A DNA stretch of 43,471 bases from an uncultured Clostridia bacterium (GTDB lineage: Bacteria > Bacillota > Clostridia > Christensenellales > UBA1242): contig CANRGF010000003.1 of NCBI GenBank assembly GCA_947630075.1, positions 1-43,471 on the forward strand, written 5' to 3'. The translations under genes were made by a program, and so were the position numbers. The notes beneath the pieces are model-generated. The model saw only the letters and a list, made by a program, of their open reading frames with translations. It searched no databases and was not told where the DNA came from. Positions 9,275 to 18,352 of this stretch are shown piece after piece; position 1 is the first letter of the stretch; each line of letters starts with the position of its first letter.

Positions 9275-10774
9275 ATGGACTTTGACACAAAGGTTTGTTT
9301 TTCAAAAAACATTCAAAAACAAAATTTTAATTTAACAATAAGCCTGCCTATTGATAGCAATGTGGGAATTAAAACGATTTTAGATATTAGCGCTTTTGTT
9401 TACGACAAAAAGGTGGATTGCGCAAACGGAAAAGCAATCGTTAGCGGAAAATTGGGAGTGAAAGTGCTTTATGTTGACCAAGACAACATCACAAACACAT
9501 TAACCAGCAATCAGCCTTTCAGCGAGACTGTGCTAGACGAAGCAATCACTGCCGACTGCTTTTTAAACCTGCTAGATTTTGGCGTGGTGAATAACGTGCT
9601 TTCGCAAGACGGGGCGCTAAAAATTAATTGCGATATTAGTTTTTCGCCCGTGCTTTATTTAAACATCGGGCTTAATCAAAATCAAACATTCGAAAACATG
9701 ATTGTGAAAAAGAGCGAAATTAACACCAACACCATTGCTTGTGTGGTGGACACAAACTTCAATTATTCCGCAAACTTTGAAACAAAAGACAATCTAACAA
9801 AAGTGCTCTGCTATAACTCACACTTCACCCCGTCCGCAGTGAGTTGTGATAATGGATTTGCTTTGATTGAAGGCAAACTATTTGCTCATCTCGTGTATGA
9901 AACCAGCAAGGACGATGCTCCTATTATCAAAGAGATGACGGACACATTCAATGTGAAAACAGAAGTCAAAATTGACACGCTCGATAAAGACTGCGTGCTT
10001 GACGCCTGCTTTTCACTCGACAAATCTAAATTTAATCTCACCACAGAAATTGAAGACAATAGCAGTGTGGTGAGTGTGGACCACACAATCTGCCTTGACG
10101 GGGTGGCACTAAAAAACATCAGCCTAGACATTGTGGACGATGTGTATAGCGTGGACAATGAAATTGAAACTCACACAATCACGCGAGATTATTTTGCTTG
10201 TGTGCGCCAAGAGCACGCAACCGAAACCGTTTCTGGTGAATTGTCCATTCTAGATAGTGAACCTGCCATAGATGAAATTGTTTGCAATCTTGACTCTCAG
10301 GCAGAAATCACAAATTCATATATAAAGGACGGCTCTCTGTTTGTGGAAGGTGTGGTTAGCGCACAGACGGTTTATCTTGACGAAAACAAAGCGTATTTAA
10401 ACAAACAAACTGAGTTGCCTTTCGTTGTGAACACTCGCATTCAAGCAGATGATTTAGATGAATTTCACACAAGTGTGTCCGTTTGCGATTGCAAGGCAAA
10501 GTCAAAGCGTGGCACGATAATTGAACTTGAATATAGCCTATGCTTCGCCGTTTGCTTATATAAGAAACAAACAAAGGAAATGATAGACAATCTAACTCTG
10601 GGCAGGCAACTAACATTTGAAGATGTGGACTATCAAATTTTCCTTGCCAAGCCAAATGAAACCACATGGCAACTCTGCAAGCGAATTAAAATTTCGATGG
10701 ACGACTTGCACTTATTCAACAAAGACTTGCCACCTATCTTGGAAGGGGGCGAAAAAATTATTATCAAACGCTAG
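9275..10774 (+). CDS. SPOCS (DUF3794)/LysM-domain spore protein
   Basis: Repeated beta-rich SPOCS-like segments; C-terminal LysM-like PNETTWQLCKRIKISMDDLHLFNKDLPPILEGGEKIIIKR; AAAGGAGG RBS at the internal ATG. Confidence 0.8.
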   Translation: MDFDTKVCFSKNIQKQNFNLTISLPIDSNVGIKTILDISAFVYDKKVDCANGKAIVSGKLGVKVLYVDQDNITNTLTSNQPFSETVLDEAITADCFLNLLDFGVVNNVLSQDGALKINCDISFSPVLYLNIGLNQNQTFENMIVKKSEINTNTIACVVDTNFNYSANFETKDNLTKVLCYNSHFTPSAVSCDNGFALIEGKLFAHLVYETSKDDAPIIKEMTDTFNVKTEVKIDTLDKDCVLDACFSLDKSKFNLTTEIEDNSSVVSVDHTICLDGVALKNISLDIVDDVYSVDNEIETHTITRDYFACVRQEHATETVSGELSILDSEPAIDEIVCNLDSQAEITNSYIKDGSLFVEGVVSAQTVYLDENKAYLNKQTELPFVVNTRIQADDLDEFHTSVSVCDCKAKSKRGTIIELEYSLCFAVCLYKKQTKEMIDNLTLGRQLTFEDVDYQIFLAKPNETTWQLCKRIKISMDDLHLFNKDLPPILEGGEKIIIKR

Positions 10775-10823
10775 AGCGCATAGTGCGCTCTTTTTTAAAA
10801 AAACAAAGGCACAACTGTGCCCT

Positions 10824-11849
10824 TTATTCCAACTCAATGGCTTCCGTGATTTTCTCACTTATATATGTGCCCGCTTTGGATATTTCAATTTCACCTGTGG
10901 TGATATCTTTCACTGCCATGGTTATTGGCATTTTAATTTGTTTTTCTTCATTCACGCGGTTGTTAAATTCGTCCATTTTCTTTATGAGTGCTTGCGCCGT
11001 TTTAATGCCTTCAACCGATTCAATGTTGTAATTTAAGAAATTGCCTGAGAGAGCCTTATTTTCCACAATCGCTTTGCCATAGGTTAGATTTTTGCTGTTG
11101 TGGTCAAAAAACGTGGCTTGGAAATCCCCCAAAAATGCGAGCCCTTGAGCAGTGAGTGGGTCGCCACCAAGTGCATCAATAAACATTCCAATCTCTTTCA
11201 CACTTGCAGGCATAAGTGGACCTTTCTTCTGCTCCATATTAGACCCTTCCAAAATGCCGGCAGCGATGCCTATCACATTTTTTGCGGCAGCACCAATTTC
11301 CACTCCAATGATGTCGCTTGAATAAGCGATGTCCAACAAATTAGGCTTTGAGAAATTTTTAATTAAAAATTTTGCATAAGCTTCGTGATATGCGGAAATT
11401 ATCATGTTGGTTGGCTGGCCCGCATAGATAGATTGCACGTGTCCAGGCCCCACCCACACTGCAATGTTTTCTTTCTTCACACCGTTATCTAGCAAAATTT
11501 CGCTAAGCCTACGCCCTGTGGCGCATTCAACGCCTTTCATATTAAGGCAATATTTCTTGTTTTCATAACCCTTAATTTGCTTGATGGACTGCATAAATTC
11601 ATCTAACTTTTGGCTTAAAATTGAAATGACAATAACCTCGCCAAAATTAACGGCGCGCTCCAAATCGTGCGTCAACTCAATGCCCTTTGGCAACTCCATA
11701 AATGCATTTTTGCGGTTTATAAAAAGTGGGTTATATTCTATATTGTCCTTAGGTGGCAAATCCCACATAAGCACATCGTGTTTGTTGCGGTTTAGGCAGA
11801 ACGCAATGCAGCTCGCCCATCTGCCCGCCCCTAAAACTGTAACTTTCAT
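10824..11849 (-). CDS. gpsA: Glycerol-3-phosphate dehydrogenase [NAD(P)+]
   Basis: MKVTVLGAGRWASCIAFCLNRNKHDVLMW; VGPGHVQSI; EIGAAAKNVIGIAAGILEGSNM. Confidence 0.9.
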   Translation of the reverse strand: MKVTVLGAGRWASCIAFCLNRNKHDVLMWDLPPKDNIEYNPLFINRKNAFMELPKGIELTHDLERAVNFGEVIVISILSQKLDEFMQSIKQIKGYENKKYCLNMKGVECATGRRLSEILLDNGVKKENIAVWVGPGHVQSIYAGQPTNMIISAYHEAYAKFLIKNFSKPNLLDIAYSSDIIGVEIGAAAKNVIGIAAGILEGSNMEQKKGPLMPASVKEIGMFIDALGGDPLTAQGLAFLGDFQATFFDHNSKNLTYGKAIVENKALSGNFLNYNIESVEGIKTAQALIKKMDEFNNRVNEEKQIKMPITMAVKDITTGEIEISKAGTYISEKITEAIELE

Positions 11850-12319
11850 TGTTTTTCCTTTATATTTTTATCAAATTTTTTACCAACTGTTTTTAAATCT
11901 TTTAACACATCTATAAAATATGATTGATCAGAATTTAATTCAAAATTTAGCAAATTGCTATACATAGGATCATCTCGGTAACTGCCAACAATAAAAACTT
12001 TTCCATCTTTAAAATTTAAATTGAATTTAAGTTCATTTTCGGGCCAAGGTACTTCATAATTAGCCGTTCCGTTCAAAATTTCATAACATTTTTTCAAGTC
12101 CGAATAAAAACTTTTTAATGCACCCGTGCAAGAAAAGTAGTTTTCAGTTGCAACGGCGTACACCCCAACACGAATTGTCAGTTTGCATCTAATATCATAT
12201 CCGTCCCTAAAAGATGTCCTTTCAGGAAAGTCGTACACCTCAACAATTTCAAGTTTTATTTCACCATTAGTCCCTTTGATGTCAAATGCAATCATATTCT
12301 CTTCCATAATATGCTCCAA
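11846..12319 (-). CDS. WapI-family-like immunity protein
   Basis: Pattern IKLEIVEVYDFPERTSFRDGYDIRCKLTI..STGALKSFYSDLKKCYEILNGTA..DQSYF resembles WapI-family immunity proteins from memory; 4-nt overlap with gpsA. Confidence 0.55.
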   Translation of the reverse strand: MEHIMEENMIAFDIKGTNGEIKLEIVEVYDFPERTSFRDGYDIRCKLTIRVGVYAVATENYFSCTGALKSFYSDLKKCYEILNGTANYEVPWPENELKFNLNFKDGKVFIVGSYRDDPMYSNLLNFELNSDQSYFIDVLKDLKTVGKKFDKNIKEKQ

Positions 12320-12321
12320 CT

Positions 12322-13845
12322 TTAATCGTTTTTGTCCGTATCCGGCTTCATTATTGGGAACAAAATCGTGTCGCGCAAGGTTGGAAGGTCATAAATCATC
12401 ATAATAAATCTGTCAATTCCAAAGCCTAAACCAGACATAGGCGGCATTCCGTGCTCCATAGCGAGCAAGAAATCTTCGTCCAAATCCATGGTTTCGTCAT
12501 CACCTTGTGCCTTATCTTTAAGCTGAGCCATAAGTGCCTCGCGCTGCTGAATTGGGTTTACAAGTTCGCTATAAGCATTCAAAATTTCTGCACCATTCAC
12601 CACCACTTGGAAAACATCTGTGATGCGGTCGTCCTTATCATTGCGCCTTGCGAGCGTCTTTAAAAATGCCGGATAATTATATAAAATGGTTGGCCCCACA
12701 ATTTTGCTTCTAATCAACTTTTTATAAACATAGTCAATCACTGCGCGGGTGGATTTATATCCATCCAACTCTGCTCTGTTCATAACTTTATTTTTTTCAA
12801 TTTTGTCAACAAGTTCATCCACATCGGTAATATCCAAAAAGTCAAAACCTAAAAGTTCGCGCATACGCTCAACATAATTAATGCGCTCCCACTTTTCGTT
12901 GCCAAAATCAATAGTGTTGCCTGCAACCGTTATCTTTGTTGTGCCGATTGTGTGCAACATAAGCTCTTTTATAAACTTTTTGAAAAAGCGTATGTTATCT
13001 TCAAAATCCCAATATGCTGCGTACCACTCCACCTGCGTAAACTCTTGCAAATGTGTTGGGTCCATGCCCTCGTTTCTAAAATCTTTGCCAAGTTCAAACA
13101 CTTTGTCAAACCCGGCGGCAGATGTCATTTTAAGCCAAGTTTCAAATGCGATGCGCAAATTGCAATCTAGGTCTAGCGCATTGTGATGAGTGAAGAACGG
13201 CTTAGCACTCGCGCCCGAAACATTAACTTGCAAAACGGGAGTTTCCACTTCAATGAAACCATTTTCTTCTAAAAATCTGCGAACAAAACTAACCGCCCTG
13301 CTGCGCGCCATAAACACTTTGCGGCTATCTTCATTTGAAATTATATCCAAATAGCGCTGACGGTAGCGGCTGTCTGTATCTTGCAAACCATGGAATTTCT
13401 CAGGAAGCCCGCGCAAGGCTTTTGAGAGCAATTCAAACTTTTCCACTTGCACGGTCAACTCGCCCGTCTGCGTGCGGATAAGCTCACCTTCCACGCCGAT
13501 ATGGTCGGCAATGTCGCAATAATCTTTAAAAAATTTTAGCCTCTCTTCACCCACAATGTTGAAATTCAAACTGATTTGCACGCTCGTGCGGATTAGCTTA
13601 GATAAGTCATAATCAAAATTATCACCAATCGAATAAAGACGCGCAAAAATAAGTTTGCCAAAAGTGCGCTTAAAAATCATGCGCCCAGCAATAGAAACGC
13701 GCGTGCCCAACTCAAACTTATCCAAATCGTGAATTTCGTGAGTTTTGTTAAATTTTGCTTTATACGCCTTTTCGCCACAGGCTTCTAACTTTTTAACTTT
13801 TTCAACCTTGATGTCAAATTCGCTCTGTAAATCGTTATTGTCCAT
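12322..13845 (-). CDS. lysS: Lysyl-tRNA synthetase (class II)
   Basis: FIEVETPVLQVNVSGASAKPFFTHHNALD; FRNEGMDPTHLQEFTQVEWYAAYWD; GMPPMSGLGFGIDRFIMM. Confidence 0.95.
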   Translation of the reverse strand: MDNNDLQSEFDIKVEKVKKLEACGEKAYKAKFNKTHEIHDLDKFELGTRVSIAGRMIFKRTFGKLIFARLYSIGDNFDYDLSKLIRTSVQISLNFNIVGEERLKFFKDYCDIADHIGVEGELIRTQTGELTVQVEKFELLSKALRGLPEKFHGLQDTDSRYRQRYLDIISNEDSRKVFMARSRAVSFVRRFLEENGFIEVETPVLQVNVSGASAKPFFTHHNALDLDCNLRIAFETWLKMTSAAGFDKVFELGKDFRNEGMDPTHLQEFTQVEWYAAYWDFEDNIRFFKKFIKELMLHTIGTTKITVAGNTIDFGNEKWERINYVERMRELLGFDFLDITDVDELVDKIEKNKVMNRAELDGYKSTRAVIDYVYKKLIRSKIVGPTILYNYPAFLKTLARRNDKDDRITDVFQVVVNGAEILNAYSELVNPIQQREALMAQLKDKAQGDDETMDLDEDFLLAMEHGMPPMSGLGFGIDRFIMMIYDLPTLRDTILFPIMKPDTDKND

Positions 13846-13925
13846 AAAAATACCTCGCATATATTTTAACATAAATCAAAAAAATATTAAACTAATTTTA
13901 AGCACATTTAAAAACTTTAAAAAAA

Positions 13926-13969
13926 TATGTGAAACAAAATTTGGCAAAAATTTCAAAATGTTTCACATA
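13926..13969 (-). terminator. Candidate intrinsic terminator after the XRE gene
   Basis: Perfect 11-bp inverted repeat TATGTGAAACA...TGTTTCACATA followed on the minus strand by a T-run. Confidence 0.65.
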
Positions 13970-14023
13970 ACCCACACTTACTTTTTAAAAGTTTTTATAT
14001 GCCCAACAATTTCGCCCACTTCT

Positions 14024-14287
14024 TCATCTGTCAAAACATAAACAAATTTCATCAATCACATATTTTTGATTTTTGCTAACTGTTTGCAAGTCAACAATAT
14101 GATTGTCATGACCAATTAGAGTGTCAACACTAACACCAAAAAAGTCCGCCATTTTAATTAGCGTATCAATGTTTGGTTCATTTCTGCCATTCTCATAACT
14201 TTGATATGTCGTTCTAGAAACATTTAAATGCTGGGCTAATTCTCTTTGGGAAACTTTTTTGCTTTTTCTAAAAAACTTAGTGTTCAT
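14024..14287 (-). CDS. XRE-family HTH regulator, C-terminus apparently frameshifted
   Basis: MNTKFFRKSKKVSQRELAQHLNVSRTTYQSYENGRNEPNIDTLIKMADFFGVSVDTLIG; C-terminal helix LTDEEVGEIVGHIKTFKK is in the next frame. Confidence 0.85.
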   Translation of the reverse strand: MNTKFFRKSKKVSQRELAQHLNVSRTTYQSYENGRNEPNIDTLIKMADFFGVSVDTLIGHDNHIVDLQTVSKNQKYVIDEICLCFDR

Positions 14288-14540
14288 AAAAGCATTATAA
14301 ATCAACAAATCATAGATTTAATTAAATATCTTCTAAATTTTTTGCACGAGTATTAAATGTATCAAAAATTTAGTTTTTGAGCACCAAAAGTATGCTTTTT
14401 ACTCAAATTTTTACTTTTTGATATGTTTTGTGGCAAATTTTAAGATTTTTGATGTAATTTATATCGTTTGTTTATTTTTTTAAAAAAGGCAACCAACTTT
14501 TTCAATATTCCATTAAATTAAATAATAAAGGTGTTATATT

Positions 14541-14822
14541 ATGACAATGAAAGAATATGATTATTGTTTAAATTGCAAACATTTTCGCCAACACTATGTA
14601 AACATTTAAAATGTTGGATTGAGAAAAACGAGTTGCGGACACTGTTGTGAACACAATATAAAATATGGTTGCGAACATTTTGAAAAAAGAGATGAAACAA
14701 ATCAAAATCTTTATGAAAACGAAGTTGAACTTGCAAACCTATTAATTTCCACTAAAAATCATTTAAAAGACTTTCTTTATCATTTGGAAAAATTAGAATT
14801 GCTTTTCAAAAATGACAAATAA
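14541..14822 (+). pseudogene. Small Cys-rich (zinc-ribbon-like) protein with an in-frame TAA
   Basis: MTMKEYDYCLNCKHFRQHYVNI*NVGLRKTSCGHCCEHNIKYGCEHFEKRDE..., TAA at 14607-14609 in the same frame. Confidence 0.6.
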
Positions 14823-14824
14823 AA

Positions 14825-14850
14825 AAAGTGGCGAATGCCACTTTATTTTT
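14825..14850. terminator. Bidirectional intrinsic terminator
   Basis: AAAGTGGC-GAAT-GCCACTTT between converging genes. Confidence 0.8.
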
Positions 14851-15577
14851 TAAAGATAGGTTTAACCACCACATGACGCTTTTCACCTTCGCCCGTGGAT
14901 TCTGTGGTTACATCTTCACGGTCTTGCAAGGTGGTGTGAATGATGCGCCTTTCATAAGCGTTCATTGGGTCAAGGTGAATGTTTCGCTCAATTTTAATTG
15001 CCTGCTCTGCGGTTTTATTTGCCAAATCCACCAAACTTTGATTGCGGTTCGCTTTATAGCCGTTTATATCCAAATATAAACGCACAGGGCCTTCGCTTCT
15101 AAGTTTTATGCCACTGAGCAAAAGTTGAAGTGCTTGCAAATTTTCGCCGTGATATCCTATAAGTTTGCCCAAATTTTCACCTTTAATTGAAAATGTGATT
15201 TCGTTTTCCCCGGCAGTGCAATCCGCTGTGGCAGATTTATCCACCAACTGTGCCAAACCGAGCAAAAATTCAACGCCGCGCTTTTCAAGCCTAGAAGTGT
15301 CCACCACACGCTTTGGTTTAACCGGCGCACTAGCGAGAGCGGTTTTTTCTTCCACAATCTCCTCTGCTTTTTGCTCTGGCTCTGCGGTTGGCTCTAATTT
15401 TTCCTCTGGCTTTGCTTCTGGGGTTTCTTCTCCCAAAACAAGTTCAACTTTCGCCTTTTTAAATAACCCGCCTTCTTCAATCACTTTAACCTGCACTTCT
15501 TCGCGCGTGAGCCCGCACTCTAAAAGCCCATTTTGAATTGCTAATTCCACATTTTTGCCTGTTGCTTCCAATCTCAT
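14843..15577 (-). CDS. jag: Jag/KhpB RNA-binding protein (Jag_N, KH, R3H)
   Basis: MRLEATGKNVELAIQNGLLECGLTREEVQVKVIEEGGLF; GKLIGYHGENLQALQLLL; R3H-like C-terminus; next to yidC. Confidence 0.93.
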   Translation of the reverse strand: MRLEATGKNVELAIQNGLLECGLTREEVQVKVIEEGGLFKKAKVELVLGEETPEAKPEEKLEPTAEPEQKAEEIVEEKTALASAPVKPKRVVDTSRLEKRGVEFLLGLAQLVDKSATADCTAGENEITFSIKGENLGKLIGYHGENLQALQLLLSGIKLRSEGPVRLYLDINGYKANRNQSLVDLANKTAEQAIKIERNIHLDPMNAYERRIIHTTLQDREDVTTESTGEGEKRHVVVKPIFKK

Positions 15578-15761
15578 AACATGCTCCTTTTAATTGAAAT
15601 TTTAAGAATTGCCCAAGGTGAGAGCAAATTCTCTTTTCAACAATAAACATAAAATTAAATAAAATAAATTTTAAATGCTTAACTAATAGTTAAAAAGGGC
15701 AAAATTTAATAATCAAATTTTAAGATTTTATTGTGCTTTTATTATATCACAAAAAAAGAAA

Positions 15762-15787
15762 AAAGGCAAGTTGTTTTGCCTTTTTTG
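15762..15787. terminator. Intrinsic terminator
   Basis: AAAAAGGCAAGTTGTTTTGCCTTTTTT. Confidence 0.75.
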
Positions 15788-15801
15788 AAAAATTCTTAAA
15801 A

Positions 15802-16140
15802 TTAAACCAATTCGAACTCAATTCCCACCACGCCATACTTGTTTTGCTCACTTAAAGGATAAAAATTTTCCATATCGTGCGGGTTGGCTTTTTGGTTGGG
15901 TAAATAGCCTAATTTTGCGTTATCTAAGTTTTTATAGAGTTCGATAAAATTTTTAAACTTGTGAAGGGCTTTTATTTTAACTTTTAGTTTCAAATTTTCG
16001 TGTTCTGCGTTGGTGAAAATCAAATAATCTCCCACCTTATACGCACTGCGCTTTTCATCTAGCAAACGCATTTCAATTGTTTTGTGCCCAGATTTCACTA
16101 GAGCAAAATATTCATCGTTTAAATGTAAGTTGAAAGTCAT
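15802..16140 (-). CDS. ASCH-domain-like protein
   Basis: FALVKSGHKTIEMRLLDEKRSAYKVGDYLIFTNAE pattern typical of ASCH domains. Confidence 0.75.
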   Translation of the reverse strand: MTFNLHLNDEYFALVKSGHKTIEMRLLDEKRSAYKVGDYLIFTNAEHENLKLKVKIKALHKFKNFIELYKNLDNAKLGYLPNQKANPHDMENFYPLSEQNKYGVVGIEFELV

Positions 16141-16146
16141 TTTTCC

Positions 16147-17199
16147 CTACTTTTTATAGTTTCTTGAATATTCCACCACTTCCACATTCTTTTTCTTTAA
16201 AAGCAACTGCTCATTGCCTTCATATTTCTTATTTATCTTCCTAAATATGAGTGAAATGATTGTGGAAATGATTGCCGACATGATTGAGTTTGCAAGGATA
16301 TAAAGTGTGTAAACGCAGTTTGAATTGATTGCAAGGATAAACATCGTGATTGGAATGATGCCAAACATCACCTTGTTCATCATGCTCATTTTCTGCCCTT
16401 TTGGAGCGAGCAGTTTTGCAGACAATAGTTGGGTTAGGAATGACACAACCACAGCAAGAATTATAAGCACATATATGCCGTTTGGCTGAGCCTTTTCGCC
16501 ATCTATGGCTTTTGTGATAATTCCATATCTATCTTTAACGGCGTCCGCTTCGGCACCTTCAATTTTTTCATTTTTAATATAGTCTTCTATATCCACGAAT
16601 TGGCTGGTTTTAGTGTCGCTCTTCCAAACGTTTTTAATCCAAAGCCAACTATTCTTTTTCTTCATGTCCTCATATTTTTGCACGGCGGATTTTGTGGCCA
16701 ATTCTTTTGCTTCAACAATCTGCCCATCAGTTGGGTCTTCCCCCGCCTTCTTTATTTCGGCATTATAAGTTTGAACATACGCACTATCTAGTTCGCGATA
16801 ACTTTCATAAAGTTTTTCGTTGCCATACGCCCTAACCGAGCCGAACAGCGAAAACACGATGACAATGTTTAGCACCATAGACAATAGCATTATTAAGCAG
16901 CTGCCGCCCATGCCAGTGTTGTATTTCTTATAAACCTTATTTGTTTCCTGATTTAGTTTCTCTTTATTGTTGCCATATTTCTTTTGCAAGGCGTCAAGTT
17001 CGGGTTGCATAGCGGCAGAAACGCGCGCCTGCTTTTGCCCCGCCACCCTTTGCAAAACATCTAATGGACTGAGCACAATCTTCAACACTATAGTAAAAAC
17101 CACGATTGCCCAGCCGTAGCTCACAATCCATTTTGCAAATTGATTGATTAAAATTGTCCATAAATTATTGCCCGCAAGCAATGTTGATAAATTTAACAT
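16147..17199 (-). CDS. yidC: Membrane protein insertase YidC
   Basis: SYGWAIVVFTIVLKIVLSPLDVLQRVAGQKQARVSAAMQPELDALQKKYGNNKEKLNQE. Confidence 0.95.
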   Translation of the reverse strand: MLNLSTLLAGNNLWTILINQFAKWIVSYGWAIVVFTIVLKIVLSPLDVLQRVAGQKQARVSAAMQPELDALQKKYGNNKEKLNQETNKVYKKYNTGMGGSCLIMLLSMVLNIVIVFSLFGSVRAYGNEKLYESYRELDSAYVQTYNAEIKKAGEDPTDGQIVEAKELATKSAVQKYEDMKKKNSWLWIKNVWKSDTKTSQFVDIEDYIKNEKIEGAEADAVKDRYGIITKAIDGEKAQPNGIYVLIILAVVVSFLTQLLSAKLLAPKGQKMSMMNKVMFGIIPITMFILAINSNCVYTLYILANSIMSAIISTIISLIFRKINKKYEGNEQLLLKKKNVEVVEYSRNYKK

Positions 17200-17223
17200 A
17201 ATAATTCCTATTTAAAAGCAAAG

Positions 17224-17499
17224 TTAACATTTATATTTATAATTGCCATGCAAATTGAGTTTTGGAAAGTCCACTCCCGCAGCATGATGCGCTCTGCACC
17301 TTAAAAGCCTTTTAGTGGCATAAATTATGCCCAAAATTGCACCAAACTCCCAAATGCACCAAAGTGCGTAGGTTGAGCAAGTGGGCAAATATTTGCACCC
17401 ATTACCTATGATTTTGCTAAGAGTTAGTTTGTATGCCCAAATGAGCAAAACGCACAGAAGTGTGAGCGGAAAAGTGAGGATATAAAAAACTCTAAACAT
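17224..17499 (-). CDS. yidD: Membrane protein insertion efficiency factor YidD
   Basis: CKYLPTCSTYALWCIWEFGAILGIIYATKRLLRCRAHHAAGVDF. Confidence 0.93.
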   Translation of the reverse strand: MFRVFYILTFPLTLLCVLLIWAYKLTLSKIIGNGCKYLPTCSTYALWCIWEFGAILGIIYATKRLLRCRAHHAAGVDFPKLNLHGNYKYKC

Positions 17500-17923
17500 T
17501 TTTGCTCTTCTTTTGGCTAGCAGATTTTGCCGATTTTTTTGGCTCAGTGGCGAGTTTTTTGGTTTCTGCTCTGTTTTCTTTTGCCTCGCCCTTCATTAGC
17601 CCGTTTTTCTTCAACATGGCAAGCAACTCTTCTTCAACCTCTGTGGACTTTTTCTCCACGATTGGAGGCTTCGCCGTGATAATATAGTTTTTAATGGCAA
17701 ACTTTTCAATGTTTAGCCTGCACGCTTCGCTTATAATTCGCTTAACGCGGCTTCTAATCACGCTATTGCCAACCTGCTTTGAAACGCTAATGCCAATTTG
17801 AGCATAAGGCTTGAAAGCGCGAACGTAATGAATTGAAAAGTCGGCGCAATGTGCAATCTGCCCCTTCTTATAAATATAATTAAATTCCTTCCGCTTTTTT
17901 AAGCGGTTGACTTTGCTTAACAT
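17492..17923 (-). CDS. rnpA: Ribonuclease P protein component with Lys-rich C-terminal tail
   Basis: RLKKRKEFNYIYKKGQIAHCADFSIHYV...IGISVSKQVGNSVIRSRVKRIISEACR. Confidence 0.94.
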   Translation of the reverse strand: MLSKVNRLKKRKEFNYIYKKGQIAHCADFSIHYVRAFKPYAQIGISVSKQVGNSVIRSRVKRIISEACRLNIEKFAIKNYIITAKPPIVEKKSTEVEEELLAMLKKNGLMKGEAKENRAETKKLATEPKKSAKSASQKKSKNV

Positions 17924-17931
17924 TCCCGCTC

Positions 17932-18066
17932 CTAAACGGTTAATTCTTTTCTGCCCTTATTTCTGCGCCTTTTTAACACATTTCTGCCAGACAAAGTTCT
18001 CATTCTGGCCCTAAACCCGTGCACTTTGTTGCGCTGTTTCTTTTTTGGCTGATAAGTCTGTTTCAT
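17932..18066 (-). CDS. rpmH: 50S ribosomal protein L34 (44 aa; absent from the ORF track)
   Basis: Read from the minus strand: [53 protein letters not shown]. Confidence 0.97.
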   Translation of the reverse strand: MKQTYQPKKKQRNKVHGFRARMRTLSGRNVLKRRRNKGRKELTV

Positions 18067-18093
18067 TTAGTTCTCCTTTTAATAGACTAGGTT

Positions 18094-18122
18094 ATAATAA
18101 CAAAAAAAACAGTTAATGTCAA
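18094..18122 (-). promoter_or_regulatory. Predicted sigma-A promoter of the rpmH operon
   Basis: Minus strand TTGACA - 17 nt - TATTAT. Confidence 0.65.
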
Positions 18123-18175
18123 TAAGAAAACGGCAAAAACTCCAATAAAAAGCACCTCATTTAAGCCAATATTAA

Positions 18176-18200
18176 TAAAAAAGCCCGCTCTTGCGGGCTC
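18176..18200 (-). terminator. Intrinsic terminator of a candidate small RNA
   Basis: Minus strand GAGCCCGC-AAGA-GCGGGCTTTTTT. Confidence 0.85.
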
Positions 18201-18283
18201 GATTGGCAGGCCTTGACCAAGTTCAAAATTACTCGTGCGTCCGGGAGTAGTCGCTAGTCCACAACACTTTCCTCTCTTGAACG
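18177..18283 (-). ncRNA. Candidate standalone structured small RNA of unknown family
   Basis: Own promoter, paired GUUCAA/UUGAAC helix, internal hairpins and strong terminator; no convincing ORF; rpmH has a separate downstream promoter. Confidence 0.55.
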
Positions 18284-18288
18284 ATATA

Positions 18289-18318
18289 ATTATAACTGAC
18301 ACTTTGGGGTCATGTCAA
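18289..18318 (-). promoter_or_regulatory. Predicted sigma-A promoter of the candidate small RNA
   Basis: Minus strand TTGACA - 18 nt - TATAAT. Confidence 0.65.
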
Positions 18319-18352
18319 GTATTTTTATTCGATTTTTGAAATAATATTGAAT

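Noticed and set aside
14539-14736. 65-aa minus-strand ORF
   Set aside because: Antisense to the Cys-rich protein frame, which has recognisable CxxC motifs.
18181-18283. SRP 4.5S RNA or 6S RNA identity for the candidate small RNA
   Set aside because: Lacks the GGAAGGAAGCAGC-type SRP loop and is too short for typical 6S RNA.
18087-18302. 71-aa minus-strand ORF
   Set aside because: Spans the candidate small RNA, its terminator and the rpmH promoter; no protein-like features.
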